Below are positions 1 to 6,947 of a stretch of DNA of 8,839 nt, in pieces (position 1 is the first letter of the stretch; each line of letters starts with the position of its first letter). Source of the DNA: Cryomorphaceae bacterium (GTDB lineage Bacteria; Bacteroidota; Bacteroidia; Flavobacteriales; Schleiferiaceae); assembly GCA_949547975.1 (NCBI GenBank), contig CATITW010000308.1:1-8839 (forward strand). Direction: 5' to 3'. Under the pieces are notes generated by a model. That model did no database searches. It saw nothing but the letters and a program-made list of their open reading frames with translations, and was not told the origin of the DNA. The position numbers and the translations under genes are program-made.

Positions 1-3000
1 GTGTCGAGCGCTAATTCGTGTTCCTGCTTGTCGAGACCGATGTAGTGGAAGGTTTGCGGAGCGCTTAAGAATTCCTCCTTGCGCAAAATGTGCGGCTGGA
101 AGGAGAGCTGACCGCCTTCGACTTTGACGCCTAATTCCCCAAAACGAGAAAGTAGATCTTCTTTTACTTGGCCTGTCATACCTGGCTGCTGAGCGCCTTT
201 ACCTCCCGGCGTGTGCGAATACGGATCCGTAGGGAACGCGCCATACAGCTCCGGCGATTTATGTGCACCGATACCGGCCATGATCTCAAAGTAGTGATCA
301 AACATGCGACCTACGACCGCTGGATCTTCGCCTTCTGCCACCGCTTGCTCCGTAGTTTCGTACGATGCCAATTGCAGCTTGCTTACCATGTGCCAGTAGA
401 TCGACCCCAATCCTTCGTAGCCGAAGAACGTTCCTGAGCGACCTGTAAAGCTCTTATGATCAAAGACTTCTTCAAAGATTTGAGCCAGCAAGCCGCGTTC
501 ACCCTCGACTAAAGAAGCATAACGCTCGTCCAAAGTATCTAAGGCTGCATGCAAGCTGTTCACATTATTGAAAGTGCCGTTAAAGTGGTACTCCCCGTTC
601 ACATCGCGCGTTACGACATGACGATTCCCGTCTGCGATCAGCGTTTTGACCAATTCCGAAGCCTCCGCTCGTGCCGCAGGAATGGTGTTTTTATCGACAA
701 ACCTGGCCAATTCCTTGTTCGGGTACAAAATATACGAGTACTGGTCCTCGCGGAACAGTGCCGATGCCTTCAATGCGTCAAACACTTCAAGCGCTTGTTT
801 CGGAGATAAATATCCTGAGCTCAATGCGGCCACCTGACCTTCCAACATTTGTGGCAGGTACGAAACCGCTACACCGCTCGCGTCATAGGTCATCAGATTG
901 TACGCATGGAACAGCTTGTCCTCGCGCTGATTCGCACGAATGGAGTGCTCCAAGAAGGCTTTCGAAACACTCACGAACGCTTCTACATCATCCACTGCGA
1001 GCACTTCACGCTCACCGGAAAAACCGTTGTCGTAAATGGCCCAGCGGTACGTACTCGCTGCTTCACCCAAACCGTCCAGCACTTCCTTGCGCTGTGCATC
1101 CGAGATGGTGCCCTCAAGCAAACCTTGGTGCGATTCCAATGTGGATTTAACCGCATGGAAGAACGTCGCCAATTCCGCACTCACCTTCACTTCGCCATGC
1201 TGTCCGTTCAAGACGCCTTCAAAGAAGGCAAGGAACCTGCGCAAATAGTACAAGGTCACCATAGAAACCCCATTTCCTACGAGCGCGTTGTTCGCATCGT
1301 TCCACTCCGGGCGCTGGGTATTCATCCAGATACCGCCTTCAGGGATGAGGTTGGACACCTTCGCAAGAACGGTCGCGAGGATCTTCTCTAAGAAATTGAC
1401 CTTATGGATGGCGCCGGAGCCGTCTTCCAAAAGCGCTCCATCGATCCCGAGGGCAGCGCGTTTTTCTTGGATGGCTTCTTCGCCTTTCCAATCAAAGTCA
1501 ATCGTATTTTTCGGGTCTTTCACGATCGCGCTGTACGGCTTGATCTGGTACGGCACATTCGCGTAGACAAAAAGGTCATTGTTGAAGTAGTTGCTCAACG
1601 TACCCGGCTGGTGCTTCTCGATAAATTCGAGGAATTTCAACAGGTAGATGATCTGATGATCCCCCCAGTAGCCGATGTACGACCAAGGGTTGTCCGGTTC
1701 GATCGTTTCCCAGTCGAATCCGTCTTTAGTGACGCGGTACGGGTTGTACCCATCGAAAGTTGTTGCGTTGAGGAATTTGTGAATCATTCCCTCCATAAAC
1801 TCTGGGTAGCTGTGTGCAAGTGCTTCCCAATTCTGGAAGATATCACGCCAGTTTCCTTGGTAGTCGAGGATTTTAGAACCGTCCTCTTCGTTACGTGTGT
1901 TGATGGCAAATTTATTCCAAGGGCGCGACGGATCGCCATGGCGGCGGCTAAACTTCAACGGCAAGTACTCGAAGCACAAGCGTTTAAAATCGAGATCCGA
2001 GGAATCCGAACCTAGTGTCTTTAGATGATCCAGATCAAACACCTCTGGCAACGCTTCTAGTGTCGACTTGTGTTGAGTAAAAACCACCTTGTTCGCCTTG
2101 GCCATGTACGGGACAAAATCGGCCTTTTCGATGCGGTAGTTGTCGTCAAAAATTCCACCACGCATGATGTTGAACATCGTGTTTGCGAAATGGCGAATAT
2201 TCAATAAACGATCCCCGGTGAGCTGCAAACCATCAGAGGCTGCAACTAGTTTTACGAGCTGCTTCGAACCTGCTTCGATGTCCGTAAGAACAGCTGCGTG
2301 AAGCGCTGCTGGATCTGCGAGTTCTGCTTTAAGTGCAGCCACATCCGTTGCGCTTTTGTTGATATCAGCAACAAGCATCCACTCCTTGCTCGCACCAGTG
2401 CTCAAGGCTACTGTGCTTTCCATGAAGTAGGCGCCTTTTTCCGCTTTCACATCGACTTCTTGCTGGAGCGCTGCGCCTGTTCTGAAGGCTGCAAGCTGCT
2501 TGGAGCAAAGTAAACGGGTCGCTTCAGGCATGCCCAACGACCAAACGAGGTTAGCTTTGAGGGCCTCACTTGGCTCTGCTTTATCCACAATAATCGCACT
2601 AAGGCTGTAAATACCAAGTGCAGTGTCTTGCTCTAATTCACATTTCTTGTATGCATCCACAAGGTTGCTGCTCGCGTTCTGAAGCGCTTCTTCGATACCG
2701 CTTGGCAAGATGTTTTGAATACCGTCGACCAGACGAACGTTCACCTGCTCATTGCCGGTGTTCAGCAGCGAAGCCTGGCGCACAAATCCGTACGTATCGC
2801 TTGAATTCCACTCGTAGTGGAACGACAAACCTAGATCGTGGTTGATCTCTTCAAAGCGCACTTTATTTCCATACGAGTTCTTGTAGAGGTTGCGGGTGAT
2901 CTGGTACACTCCTGCATATTTTGCAGAAAACGGCTCCCACAGGTAAGTTTTGCCCGAACGCGCTACGAGGAAGATGGTTTTGCTACCCGTAGTTTCACTG

Positions 3001-3263
3001 GATTCTGTGATTTTATCGTCCGTGTAGTACGGGAAAAGCGCATTGTTGCTGTCTTTTCTTCCTGCTGACAAACTCCCCGTGCTCGAGATGAACATCCAGT
3101 GGTTGGAGTTGCTAACGATGCTCATAAAGAATGGGCGCATCGTGTCGTAGTTCGCTATCTTGTAGAAAGATTCTTGACCAATTTTAACTTCTTCACCCTG
3201 CACCTCGTTGTGCCCAGTATGTAGTTTTTGATCGCCTAAATAAATCTCGTTTTGTGCCTTCAT
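1..3263 (-). CDS. Large cytoplasmic GH94/GH149/GH161-type glycoside phosphorylase-like protein (3' end beyond window)
   Basis: An uninterrupted minus-strand frame runs from ATG at 3263-3261 to the window edge (1087 codons, no stop seen), so the C-terminus is missing. There is no signal peptide or membrane segment, so it is probably cytoplasmic. The N-terminal part (about residues 40-90) carries DTMRPFFMSIVS and LFPYYTDDKI, which suggest a beta-sandwich domain. The central part has YQGNWRDIFQNWEAL (468-482) and PWSYIGYWGDHQIIYLLK (526-543). The C-terminal part has GRSGTFFGYEGLGSIYW (941-957) and QQPGMTGQVKED (about 1025-1036). The NWRD segment resembles the catalytic DWND of GH94 phosphorylases, making D474 the candidate general acid. 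A length of about 1100 residues suits GH149 or GH161 beta-1,3-glucan phosphorylases better than classical GH94 (about 800). The family call rests on recalled motifs. The nearby GH16 laminarinase favours a beta-1,3-glucan substrate, by inference only. It could also be an uncharacterised COG3459-like branch. Confidence 0.6.
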   Translation of the reverse strand, partial: MKAQNEIYLGDQKLHTGHNEVQGEEVKIGQESFYKIANYDTMRPFFMSIVSNSNHWMFISSTGSLSAGRKDSNNALFPYYTDDKITESSETTGSKTIFLVARSGKTYLWEPFSAKYAGVYQITRNLYKNSYGNKVRFEEINHDLGLSFHYEWNSSDTYGFVRQASLLNTGNEQVNVRLVDGIQNILPSGIEEALQNASSNLVDAYKKCELEQDTALGIYSLSAIIVDKAEPSEALKANLVWSLGMPEATRLLCSKQLAAFRTGAALQQEVDVKAEKGAYFMESTVALSTGASKEWMLVADINKSATDVAALKAELADPAALHAAVLTDIEAGSKQLVKLVAASDGLQLTGDRLLNIRHFANTMFNIMRGGIFDDNYRIEKADFVPYMAKANKVVFTQHKSTLEALPEVFDLDHLKTLGSDSSDLDFKRLCFEYLPLKFSRRHGDPSRPWNKFAINTRNEEDGSKILDYQGNWRDIFQNWEALAHSYPEFMEGMIHKFLNATTFDGYNPYRVTKDGFDWETIEPDNPWSYIGYWGDHQIIYLLKFLEFIEKHQPGTLSNYFNNDLFVYANVPYQIKPYSAIVKDPKNTIDFDWKGEEAIQEKRAALGIDGALLEDGSGAIHKVNFLEKILATVLAKVSNLIPEGGIWMNTQRPEWNDANNALVGNGVSMVTLYYLRRFLAFFEGVLNGQHGEVKVSAELATFFHAVKSTLESHQGLLEGTISDAQRKEVLDGLGEAASTYRWAIYDNGFSGEREVLAVDDVEAFVSVSKAFLEHSIRANQREDKLFHAYNLMTYDASGVAVSYLPQMLEGQVAALSSGYLSPKQALEVFDALKASALFREDQYSYILYPNKELARFVDKNTIPAARAEASELVKTLIADGNRHVVTRDVNGEYHFNGTFNNVNSLHAALDTLDERYASLVEGERGLLAQIFEEVFDHKSFTGRSGTFFGYEGLGSIYWHMVSKLQLASYETTEQAVAEGEDPAVVGRMFDHYFEIMAGIGAHKSPELYGAFPTDPYSHTPGGKGAQQPGMTGQVKEDLLSRFGELGVKVEGGQLSFQPHILRKEEFLSAPQTFHYIGLDKQEHELALD

Positions 3264-3621
3264 GCTCAAATTTCACTCCCGCTTCTCGCAGGACATTTTC
3301 ATTTTTAATGGGCAGGTCACACCTTTTATCGGTGCAGCGCCTTTCCATCGCTCCTTGTTGTCGTGTCATTTTCTCGCCGCAGCGCACCAGGCATAAACCA
3401 AGCCCAGTAAACGCTGTAAAACTCGGGGAAATGTGTACAGATCCCTTCCTTTTTTCGGCTCTACAAGTATACTCACTCTCTGCCGGACGCACGCCGGACA
3501 ATTACAGGACAAATCAGTATTTATAGGGGTTAAAGGGTACTTATATCGCTTTCAACCAGCCTAGACACGTCAGAAAGGTTTCGCTTTTTTCCCGTACTTT
3601 AGATTCCTATAGCAATTTCCC
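3264..3621. promoter_or_regulatory. Divergent intergenic region between the phosphorylase-like and NTF2/DUF1684 genes
   Basis: This 358-bp gap separates two divergent starts and should hold promoters for both. Near-matches to the Bacteroidota -7 element TAnnTTTG are TACTTTAG on the plus strand (3595-3602, about 20 bp before the ATG at 3622) and TATACTTG on the minus strand (3471-3464). Neither has a TTG at the usual spacing, so both are tentative. A GCCGGAC direct repeat lies near 3482-3499 and is listed separately. Short frames on both strands here look like chance: they have no family-like sequence, and one overlaps the start of the phosphorylase gene. No RNA gene or clear terminator was seen. 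Confidence 0.4.
3482..3499. repeat. Direct repeat GCCGGAC, 11-bp period, in the divergent promoter region
   Basis: GCCGGAC occurs at 3482-3488 and again at 3493-3499 with a GCAC spacer. The two copies are 11 bp apart, about one helical turn, which is a common layout for sites bound by a regulator dimer. The position between two divergent genes makes an operator role possible, but no regulator is encoded in the window and chance cannot be excluded. Confidence 0.25.
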
Positions 3622-4611
3622 ATGACCCGAATTTTTACCGCCTTTTTGGCCCTCACTTCGCTAGCATTAACGGCTCAAAACGAACCGCTCGATAGCGCCA
3701 TCGACAGCTGGCATCTGGCCGCTTCGCAGGCGGATTCCTCGACCTATTTTGCCTTCTTCGCAGATACGCAAAGTATTTTCCAAGGCACAGACGCCTCCGA
3801 ATACTGGACCGCCGCCGAATTTGCGCAATGGGCCGGACCCTATTTCCGGGGTGAGAGCGCATGGACCTTTACCCCGATCGAGCGCAGATGGCACAAGCAC
3901 CAGGGCGTGAAATGGTTCTCAGAACGGCTTTCTTCCTCGCACATGGGACTGTGCCGAGGAACGGGCATTGTGATCGAGACGGAGAACGGGTGGAAACTTG
4001 ACCATTACAGCCTAAGCTTTGAGGTGCCGAACCCGGCGGTTAACGAAATAGTTCCACTCTTGCACCCGGACCGAATAGCTGTTTTAGAATTCCAGCAAGA
4101 GCTGAATGCACATTATAAGGACCAGGAGCAAAGCCCGTTGTCTGCGGAAGACCGCAAGGCTTTTCAGGGGCATGAGTTTTTTGACTACGACCCGAAATTT
4201 AGGGTGGTTGCCGAGGTAGAATTGACCCCGGAAGCGGAAGTGTTTGATATGGCCACCTCTTCGGGGAAAACTAAGAAGTACCGCAGTTATGGCATTGCTA
4301 GGTTTGAGATCGACGGGCAGTCCTACGCGCTTCATTTGTATGAAAGTATGCGACTAAAAGCGATGCCGGAATACCGGGATCATTTGTTCTTGCCGTTTAA
4401 AGATGCGACTACGGGAACGCTGAGCTATGGCACGGGACGGTTCCTGGATTTGACCAAACCTTCAGCGGGCACGTCTTTAGTGATCGATTTTAATCAATGT
4501 TACAATCCCTATTGCGCGTACAGTGATGGGTATTCTTGTCCTATCACGCCCAGCGAAAACACCCTGAAGACAGCGATAACCGCAGGCATCAAGGGACCTG
4601 CCACGCATTAA
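3622..4611 (+). CDS. Exported NTF2-like (SnoaL_3-type) / DUF1684 fusion protein
   Basis: A 329-residue protein starting with a signal peptide (hydrophobic stretch about residues 4-18, likely cleavage near LTAQ/NEP), so it is exported. Residues about 22-136 look like an NTF2-like/SnoaL_3 domain: an AIDSWHLAASQADSSTYF helix, HMGLCRGTGIVI (107-118), and the closing GWKLDHYSLSFEVPN (123-137). Residues about 148-325 match DUF1684: SPLSAEDRKAF (171-181), FLPFKDATTGTLSYGTGRF (256-274), DFNQCYNPYCAY (289-300), CPITPSEN (306-313) and AGIK (321-324). Cysteines at 293, 298 and 306 sit in the conserved DUF1684 tail. Both domains usually occur as separate small proteins, so the fusion is notable. NTF2-like folds can bind small ligands or catalyse reactions, and DUF1684 has no known function, so no activity is assigned. 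The gene lies 84 bp upstream of the GH16 gene on the same strand, and co-transcription is possible. Confidence 0.85.
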   Translation: MTRIFTAFLALTSLALTAQNEPLDSAIDSWHLAASQADSSTYFAFFADTQSIFQGTDASEYWTAAEFAQWAGPYFRGESAWTFTPIERRWHKHQGVKWFSERLSSSHMGLCRGTGIVIETENGWKLDHYSLSFEVPNPAVNEIVPLLHPDRIAVLEFQQELNAHYKDQEQSPLSAEDRKAFQGHEFFDYDPKFRVVAEVELTPEAEVFDMATSSGKTKKYRSYGIARFEIDGQSYALHLYESMRLKAMPEYRDHLFLPFKDATTGTLSYGTGRFLDLTKPSAGTSLVIDFNQCYNPYCAYSDGYSCPITPSENTLKTAITAGIKGPATH

Positions 4612-4695
4612 TAGGGCTGTCCGGGTCTTGTCTTTTACACAAAATAGGATTTAGCGATCAAATGAAGCATATTCGCTCGAACAACACAGCACAAC

Positions 4696-5763
4696 ATGAA
4701 AATCAAAACACTACTCTTCCTACTTGCCTTTGGTAGCATCGCAAGCGCACAACAGTTTGACACCCTTGTTTGGGCGGATGAATTTAACGTGGACGGCTCA
4801 CTCGACACCGCAAAATGGTGGCACCAAACGGTATTGCCAAACAACGGGCAGAGCTGGTGGAACGGCGAGATTCAGCACTATACAAATAGAGATACGAACT
4901 CGCACGCTAGCGGCGGAAACATGTACCTCACGGCCATCAAGGAGACCTTTACGGATCAAAATGTGACCAAGGAATACACTTCGGCGCGCTTGAATTCGAA
5001 ATTTGCGTTCACCTACGGACGTGTGGAGGTGCGCGCTCAACTTCCGACGGGAGTGGGCACTTGGCCAGCGATCTGGATGCTGGGTCAAAACATCACTGAA
5101 GTTGGCGCCTACTGGCAGGTGAATGGTTATGGGACCACTGGATGGCCGGCGTGTGGTGAGATCGACATCATGGAGCACTGGGGACATAATCAGGACCACG
5201 TGAGCAGCGCCATGCACACGCCATCAAGCTTCGGTGGAACTGTGAATGTGGGCAGTCAATACGTTCCAGGAGTGAGCACTTCGATGCACGTATATGCGCT
5301 CGAGTGGACGCCTACTAAGATGGTGTTTACGGTAGATAGTGTCGAGCACTACACGTATGAGCCGAGCGTTCGTGACATGAATACTTGGCCTTTCGACGAT
5401 CCCCAATATTTGCTGTTCAACATCGCGATTCAAGGCACGATCGATTCCAACTTTACTTCTAGCCCGATGATTGTCGACTACGTTCGTGTGTACCAGAGCA
5501 GCCAGCTCAGTACGGAAGAATTGAAGGAAGCGTCAGTAGAAATCTTCCCAAATCCTGCTTCCAACTATGTAGAGATCGTGCAGCCGTACGAACATGCGAC
5601 GGCACAGTTTACAAATCTACTCGGCAAAGTGGTGCTGACTCAAGATGCACTGGACATTCGCACGAAGATTGACGTGAGCAGTTTGGCACCAGGGAGCTAC
5701 ATCGCACGGATCACAGATGCGCAAAGCGGTACGTCCGTTCAGCGCACGGTGGTGGTGCAGTAA
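4696..5763 (+). CDS. Secreted GH16 beta-glucanase (laminarinase type) with T9SS type A sorting domain
   Basis: A 355-residue enzyme. Residues 1-18 form a signal peptide (cleavage after IASA). Residues about 24-266 are a GH16 jelly-roll domain: VWADEFN (25-31), WWNGEIQHYTNR (54-65), GRVEVRAQLPTGVGTWPAIW (108-127), and the active-site motif GEIDIMEHWG (154-163). By family rule E155 is the nucleophile, D157 assists and E160 is the acid/base. The ExDxxE spacing, with the extra Met, is the form typical of endo-beta-1,3-glucanases, so laminarin or related beta-1,3-glucan is the likely substrate, although GH16 also acts on other galactans and glucans. Residues 278-355 (FPNPASNYVEI, then LLGKVV and LAPGSYIARI) are a Por/T9SS type A sorting domain, implying export across the outer membrane. 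The last two codons and the stop lie inside the first GTGCAGTA box that bounds the downstream duplication. Confidence 0.95.
   Translation: MKIKTLLFLLAFGSIASAQQFDTLVWADEFNVDGSLDTAKWWHQTVLPNNGQSWWNGEIQHYTNRDTNSHASGGNMYLTAIKETFTDQNVTKEYTSARLNSKFAFTYGRVEVRAQLPTGVGTWPAIWMLGQNITEVGAYWQVNGYGTTGWPACGEIDIMEHWGHNQDHVSSAMHTPSSFGGTVNVGSQYVPGVSTSMHVYALEWTPTKMVFTVDSVEHYTYEPSVRDMNTWPFDDPQYLLFNIAIQGTIDSNFTSSPMIVDYVRVYQSSQLSTEELKEASVEIFPNPASNYVEIVQPYEHATAQFTNLLGKVVLTQDALDIRTKIDVSSLAPGSYIARITDAQSGTSVQRTVVVQ
5755..5762 (+). repeat. GTGCAGTA box 1 (left edge of duplication)
   Basis: This 8-bp word recurs at 6517-6524 and 7035-7042. Here it includes the last two codons of the GH16 gene and most of its stop codon. 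It marks the left breakpoint of the duplicated unit. Confidence 0.8.
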
Positions 5764-5792
5764 CTGGACCACTAAGGCTGATTCGCACAAGG

Positions 5793-5841
5793 GTCTATTG
5801 CGTTGGTTTTTATATATTTAGAGGACCAAATTTGATAGACT
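5793..5841 (+). promoter_or_regulatory. Conserved leader/promoter-like block upstream of secreted protein A
   Basis: The 49 bp before the ATG at 5842 match the equivalent block in unit B (6555-6603) at all but about five positions, while the roughly 20 bp immediately upstream are scrambled between the copies. This contrast marks a constrained non-coding element, most likely promoter and leader. It contains TTGGTTTTTATAT and TATATTTA (5813-5820, one mismatch to TAnnTTTG), but no TTG at the canonical -33 spacing, so the exact elements are not assigned. Confidence 0.45.
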
Positions 5842-6180
5842 ATGCATTTTTACAAAACCTTTGGTAGCGCTGCTGTGCTGCTGACGATGGTCGTAATTGG
5901 CCTTGCGGATTCACCCGTCGATGAATGCGGCTGTACTTCAGTCGGCGCTCAAGTATTCAATAACGGCGCAGTTGCTCCAACAACGGTTGAAGTTTCCTAT
6001 CTCACCCAATGTGTCGATATCGATGTTCCCAGCGTCAGCGGCGTTTCAACAAGCTACACCGATTCTTCTGTGGTCTTTGCGATTGACTCGGCCGTGAGTT
6101 TTGACCTGAGGCTTTGGACAAACGATCATGCATCTGGAACAAGCTGTGACGAGCGCACCATTGAAATCTTTGCACAATAA
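5842..6180 (+). CDS. Small secreted cysteine-containing protein, copy A (unknown family)
   Basis: A 112-residue protein. A basic N-terminus and a hydrophobic core (residues about 9-21, AAVLLTMVVIGL) form a signal peptide with probable cleavage after GLA (residue 22). There is no lipobox cysteine. The mature part of about 90 residues has cysteines at 29 and 31 (ECGC), 57 and 102. It is rich in Val, Ser and Thr in alternating patterns (VEVSYLTQCVDIDVPSVSGV), suggesting a small beta-rich domain stabilised by disulfides. I do not recognise the family. It is too short for, and lacks, a T9SS sorting domain, so it may stay in the periplasm. A paralogue lies 762 bp downstream. The membrane-protein gene starts 6 bp after its stop, suggesting a two-gene transcript. 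Confidence refers to it being a real exported protein. Confidence 0.85.
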   Translation: MHFYKTFGSAAVLLTMVVIGLADSPVDECGCTSVGAQVFNNGAVAPTTVEVSYLTQCVDIDVPSVSGVSTSYTDSSVVFAIDSAVSFDLRLWTNDHASGTSCDERTIEIFAQ

Positions 6181-6186
6181 GTCGAT

Positions 6187-6504
6187 TTGATACCATCTGC
6201 CCTTTCCAAGAAGAACGCCTTTTTATTCGCTGCACTCAGCTTAACTGTAGGTGTTCTAGCGCATTTTTTCACGAGTGGATTTATTCGCAATCATCTGCCT
6301 GATGCAAGCTGGTTGTGTTTTGGGATTTTTCTGTTTTATGGCATTTGGGGGCACTTTAAAAAGTCTCATTACCCTTTTGCACTCGCGCTCGTGTGGGAGG
6401 TATGTGAAGTTTGGCTGCACGGTAGAACCTTTGATCCATTGGACATTGTCATCTACGTACTCATTTACGGGTGCTTTATCTGGTTGGGTCGAGTAAAAAA
6501 ATAA
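6187..6504 (+). CDS. Small VanZ/DUF2809-like integral membrane protein (TTG start)
   Basis: A 105-residue hydrophobic protein with about four membrane segments (residues about 11-31, 41-55, 62-77 and 86-100). FIRNHLPDASW (32-42) and GRTFDPLDIVIYVLIYG (79-95) resemble the Bacteroidota VanZ/DUF2809-like families, in which an RNxLPD-like loop and an FDxLD segment precede the last helix. Function is unknown. The frame has no ATG. An in-frame stop lies at 6178-6180, so TTG at 6187 is the only start giving a full-length product, and it sits 6 bp after the upstream stop, consistent with translational coupling. Apart from the initiator, the protein has no methionine. A 3' remnant of a duplicate lies at 6948-7022, and six of its seven differences in the diverged part are synonymous, which supports this frame being a true gene. 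Confidence 0.75.
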   Translation: MIPSALSKKNAFLFAALSLTVGVLAHFFTSGFIRNHLPDASWLCFGIFLFYGIWGHFKKSHYPFALALVWEVCEVWLHGRTFDPLDIVIYVLIYGCFIWLGRVKK

Positions 6505-6516
6505 TACCACCTCCTT

Positions 6517-6524
6517 GTGCAGTA
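6517..6524 (+). repeat. GTGCAGTA box 2 (junction between units A and B)
   Basis: At this box the sequence on the left matches the left flank of box 3, and the sequence on the right matches the right flank of box 1. That is the hybrid junction expected when a duplication forms by slippage or recombination between two short identical words. Confidence 0.85.
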
Positions 6525-6554
6525 ATTGGACAAAGAGGGTAGTATGGTAATGAA

Positions 6555-6603
6555 GTCTATTGTGTTGGTTTTTATATTTTTAGAGAACCAAATTGAATAA
6601 ACT
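6555..6603 (+). promoter_or_regulatory. Conserved leader/promoter-like block upstream of secreted protein B
   Basis: This is the unit B counterpart of 5793-5841, keeping TTGGTTTTTATAT and the TTTAGAG and ACCAAATT words. It ends directly at the ATG of the second secreted gene. Sequence further upstream (about 6533-6554) no longer resembles unit A. Retention of this block implies that copy B has its own expression signal. Exact promoter elements are not resolved. Confidence 0.45.
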
Positions 6604-6942
6604 ATGACTTTTTTCAAGACATTAAGTAGCGCTGCTGTTCTGCTCACGATGGTCGTAATTGGCCTTGCTTCTGTTGATCAAAATGAATGCGGTTGTACTT
6701 CAGTTGGCGCTCAAGTATTCAATAATGGTGCAGTTGCGCCGTGTACTGTCGAAGTTTCCTACCGCACCCAATGTGTCGATGTTGATGTCCCAACGGTCAG
6801 TGGTGTTTCAACGAGCTACACCGATTCTTCTGTGGTCTTTGCGATTGACTCGGCCGTAAATTTTTCCATTAAACTTTGGACAAACGATCAAGCAGCGAAT
6901 ATGAGCTGTGACGAGCGTACCATTGAAATCTTTGCGCAATAA
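6604..6942 (+). CDS. Small secreted cysteine-containing protein, copy B (paralogue of 5842-6180)
   Basis: A 112-residue paralogue of copy A that aligns without gaps: about 21 residue differences, roughly 81% identity. The signal peptide (residues 1-22) and the ECGC motif (28-31) are kept, as are Cys57 and Cys102. Cys47 is new, because copy A has Thr there. Changes cluster at residues 23-27, just after the cleavage site, and at 86-100. The stretch 70-85 is identical in protein, and a 44-bp tract of it (6814-6857) is identical in DNA. Many third-position changes show that both copies were kept under protein-level constraint. It now lacks an intact membrane-protein partner downstream. The family and function are not recognised. 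Confidence 0.85.
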   Translation: MTFFKTLSSAAVLLTMVVIGLASVDQNECGCTSVGAQVFNNGAVAPCTVEVSYRTQCVDVDVPTVSGVSTSYTDSSVVFAIDSAVNFSIKLWTNDQAANMSCDERTIEIFAQ

Positions 6943-6947
6943 ACCGC

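Larger units (their letters stand above)
5755..6516 (+). repeat. Tandem duplication unit A (762 bp): secreted protein gene plus membrane protein gene
   Basis: This unit begins at GTGCAGTA (5755-5762) and ends just before the next GTGCAGTA (6517-6524). It contains an 87-bp leader, the 112-residue secreted protein gene, and the intact VanZ/DUF2809-like gene. In unit B the start codon of the secreted protein gene lies at the same offset (87 bp) and its stop at the same offset too. The sequence just before the second box (ACCACCTCCTT) matches that before the third box, and the sequence just after the second box (AATTGGAC) matches that after the first (AACTGGAC). This is the junction pattern of a tandem duplication. 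Confidence 0.93.

Noticed and set aside
849..2015. Plus-strand open frames of 180 and 203 codons (849-1391 and 1404-2015)
   Set aside because: They lie antisense to the continuous phosphorylase-like frame, have no family-like sequence, and are explained by codon bias of the real gene on the other strand.
3193..3526. Short frames on both strands around 3193-3526
   Set aside because: The minus-strand one overlaps the start of the phosphorylase-like gene in another frame. Neither has recognisable domains or a signal peptide, and composition looks non-coding.
4798..5217. A 139-codon minus-strand frame inside the GH16 gene
   Set aside because: It is the antisense shadow of a well-supported GH16 coding sequence that has catalytic motifs on the plus strand.
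5842..6180. Secreted protein copy A as a lipoprotein
   Set aside because: The first cysteine (29) is too far from the hydrophobic core and is preceded by acidic residues rather than a lipobox; signal peptidase I cleavage after residue 22 fits better.
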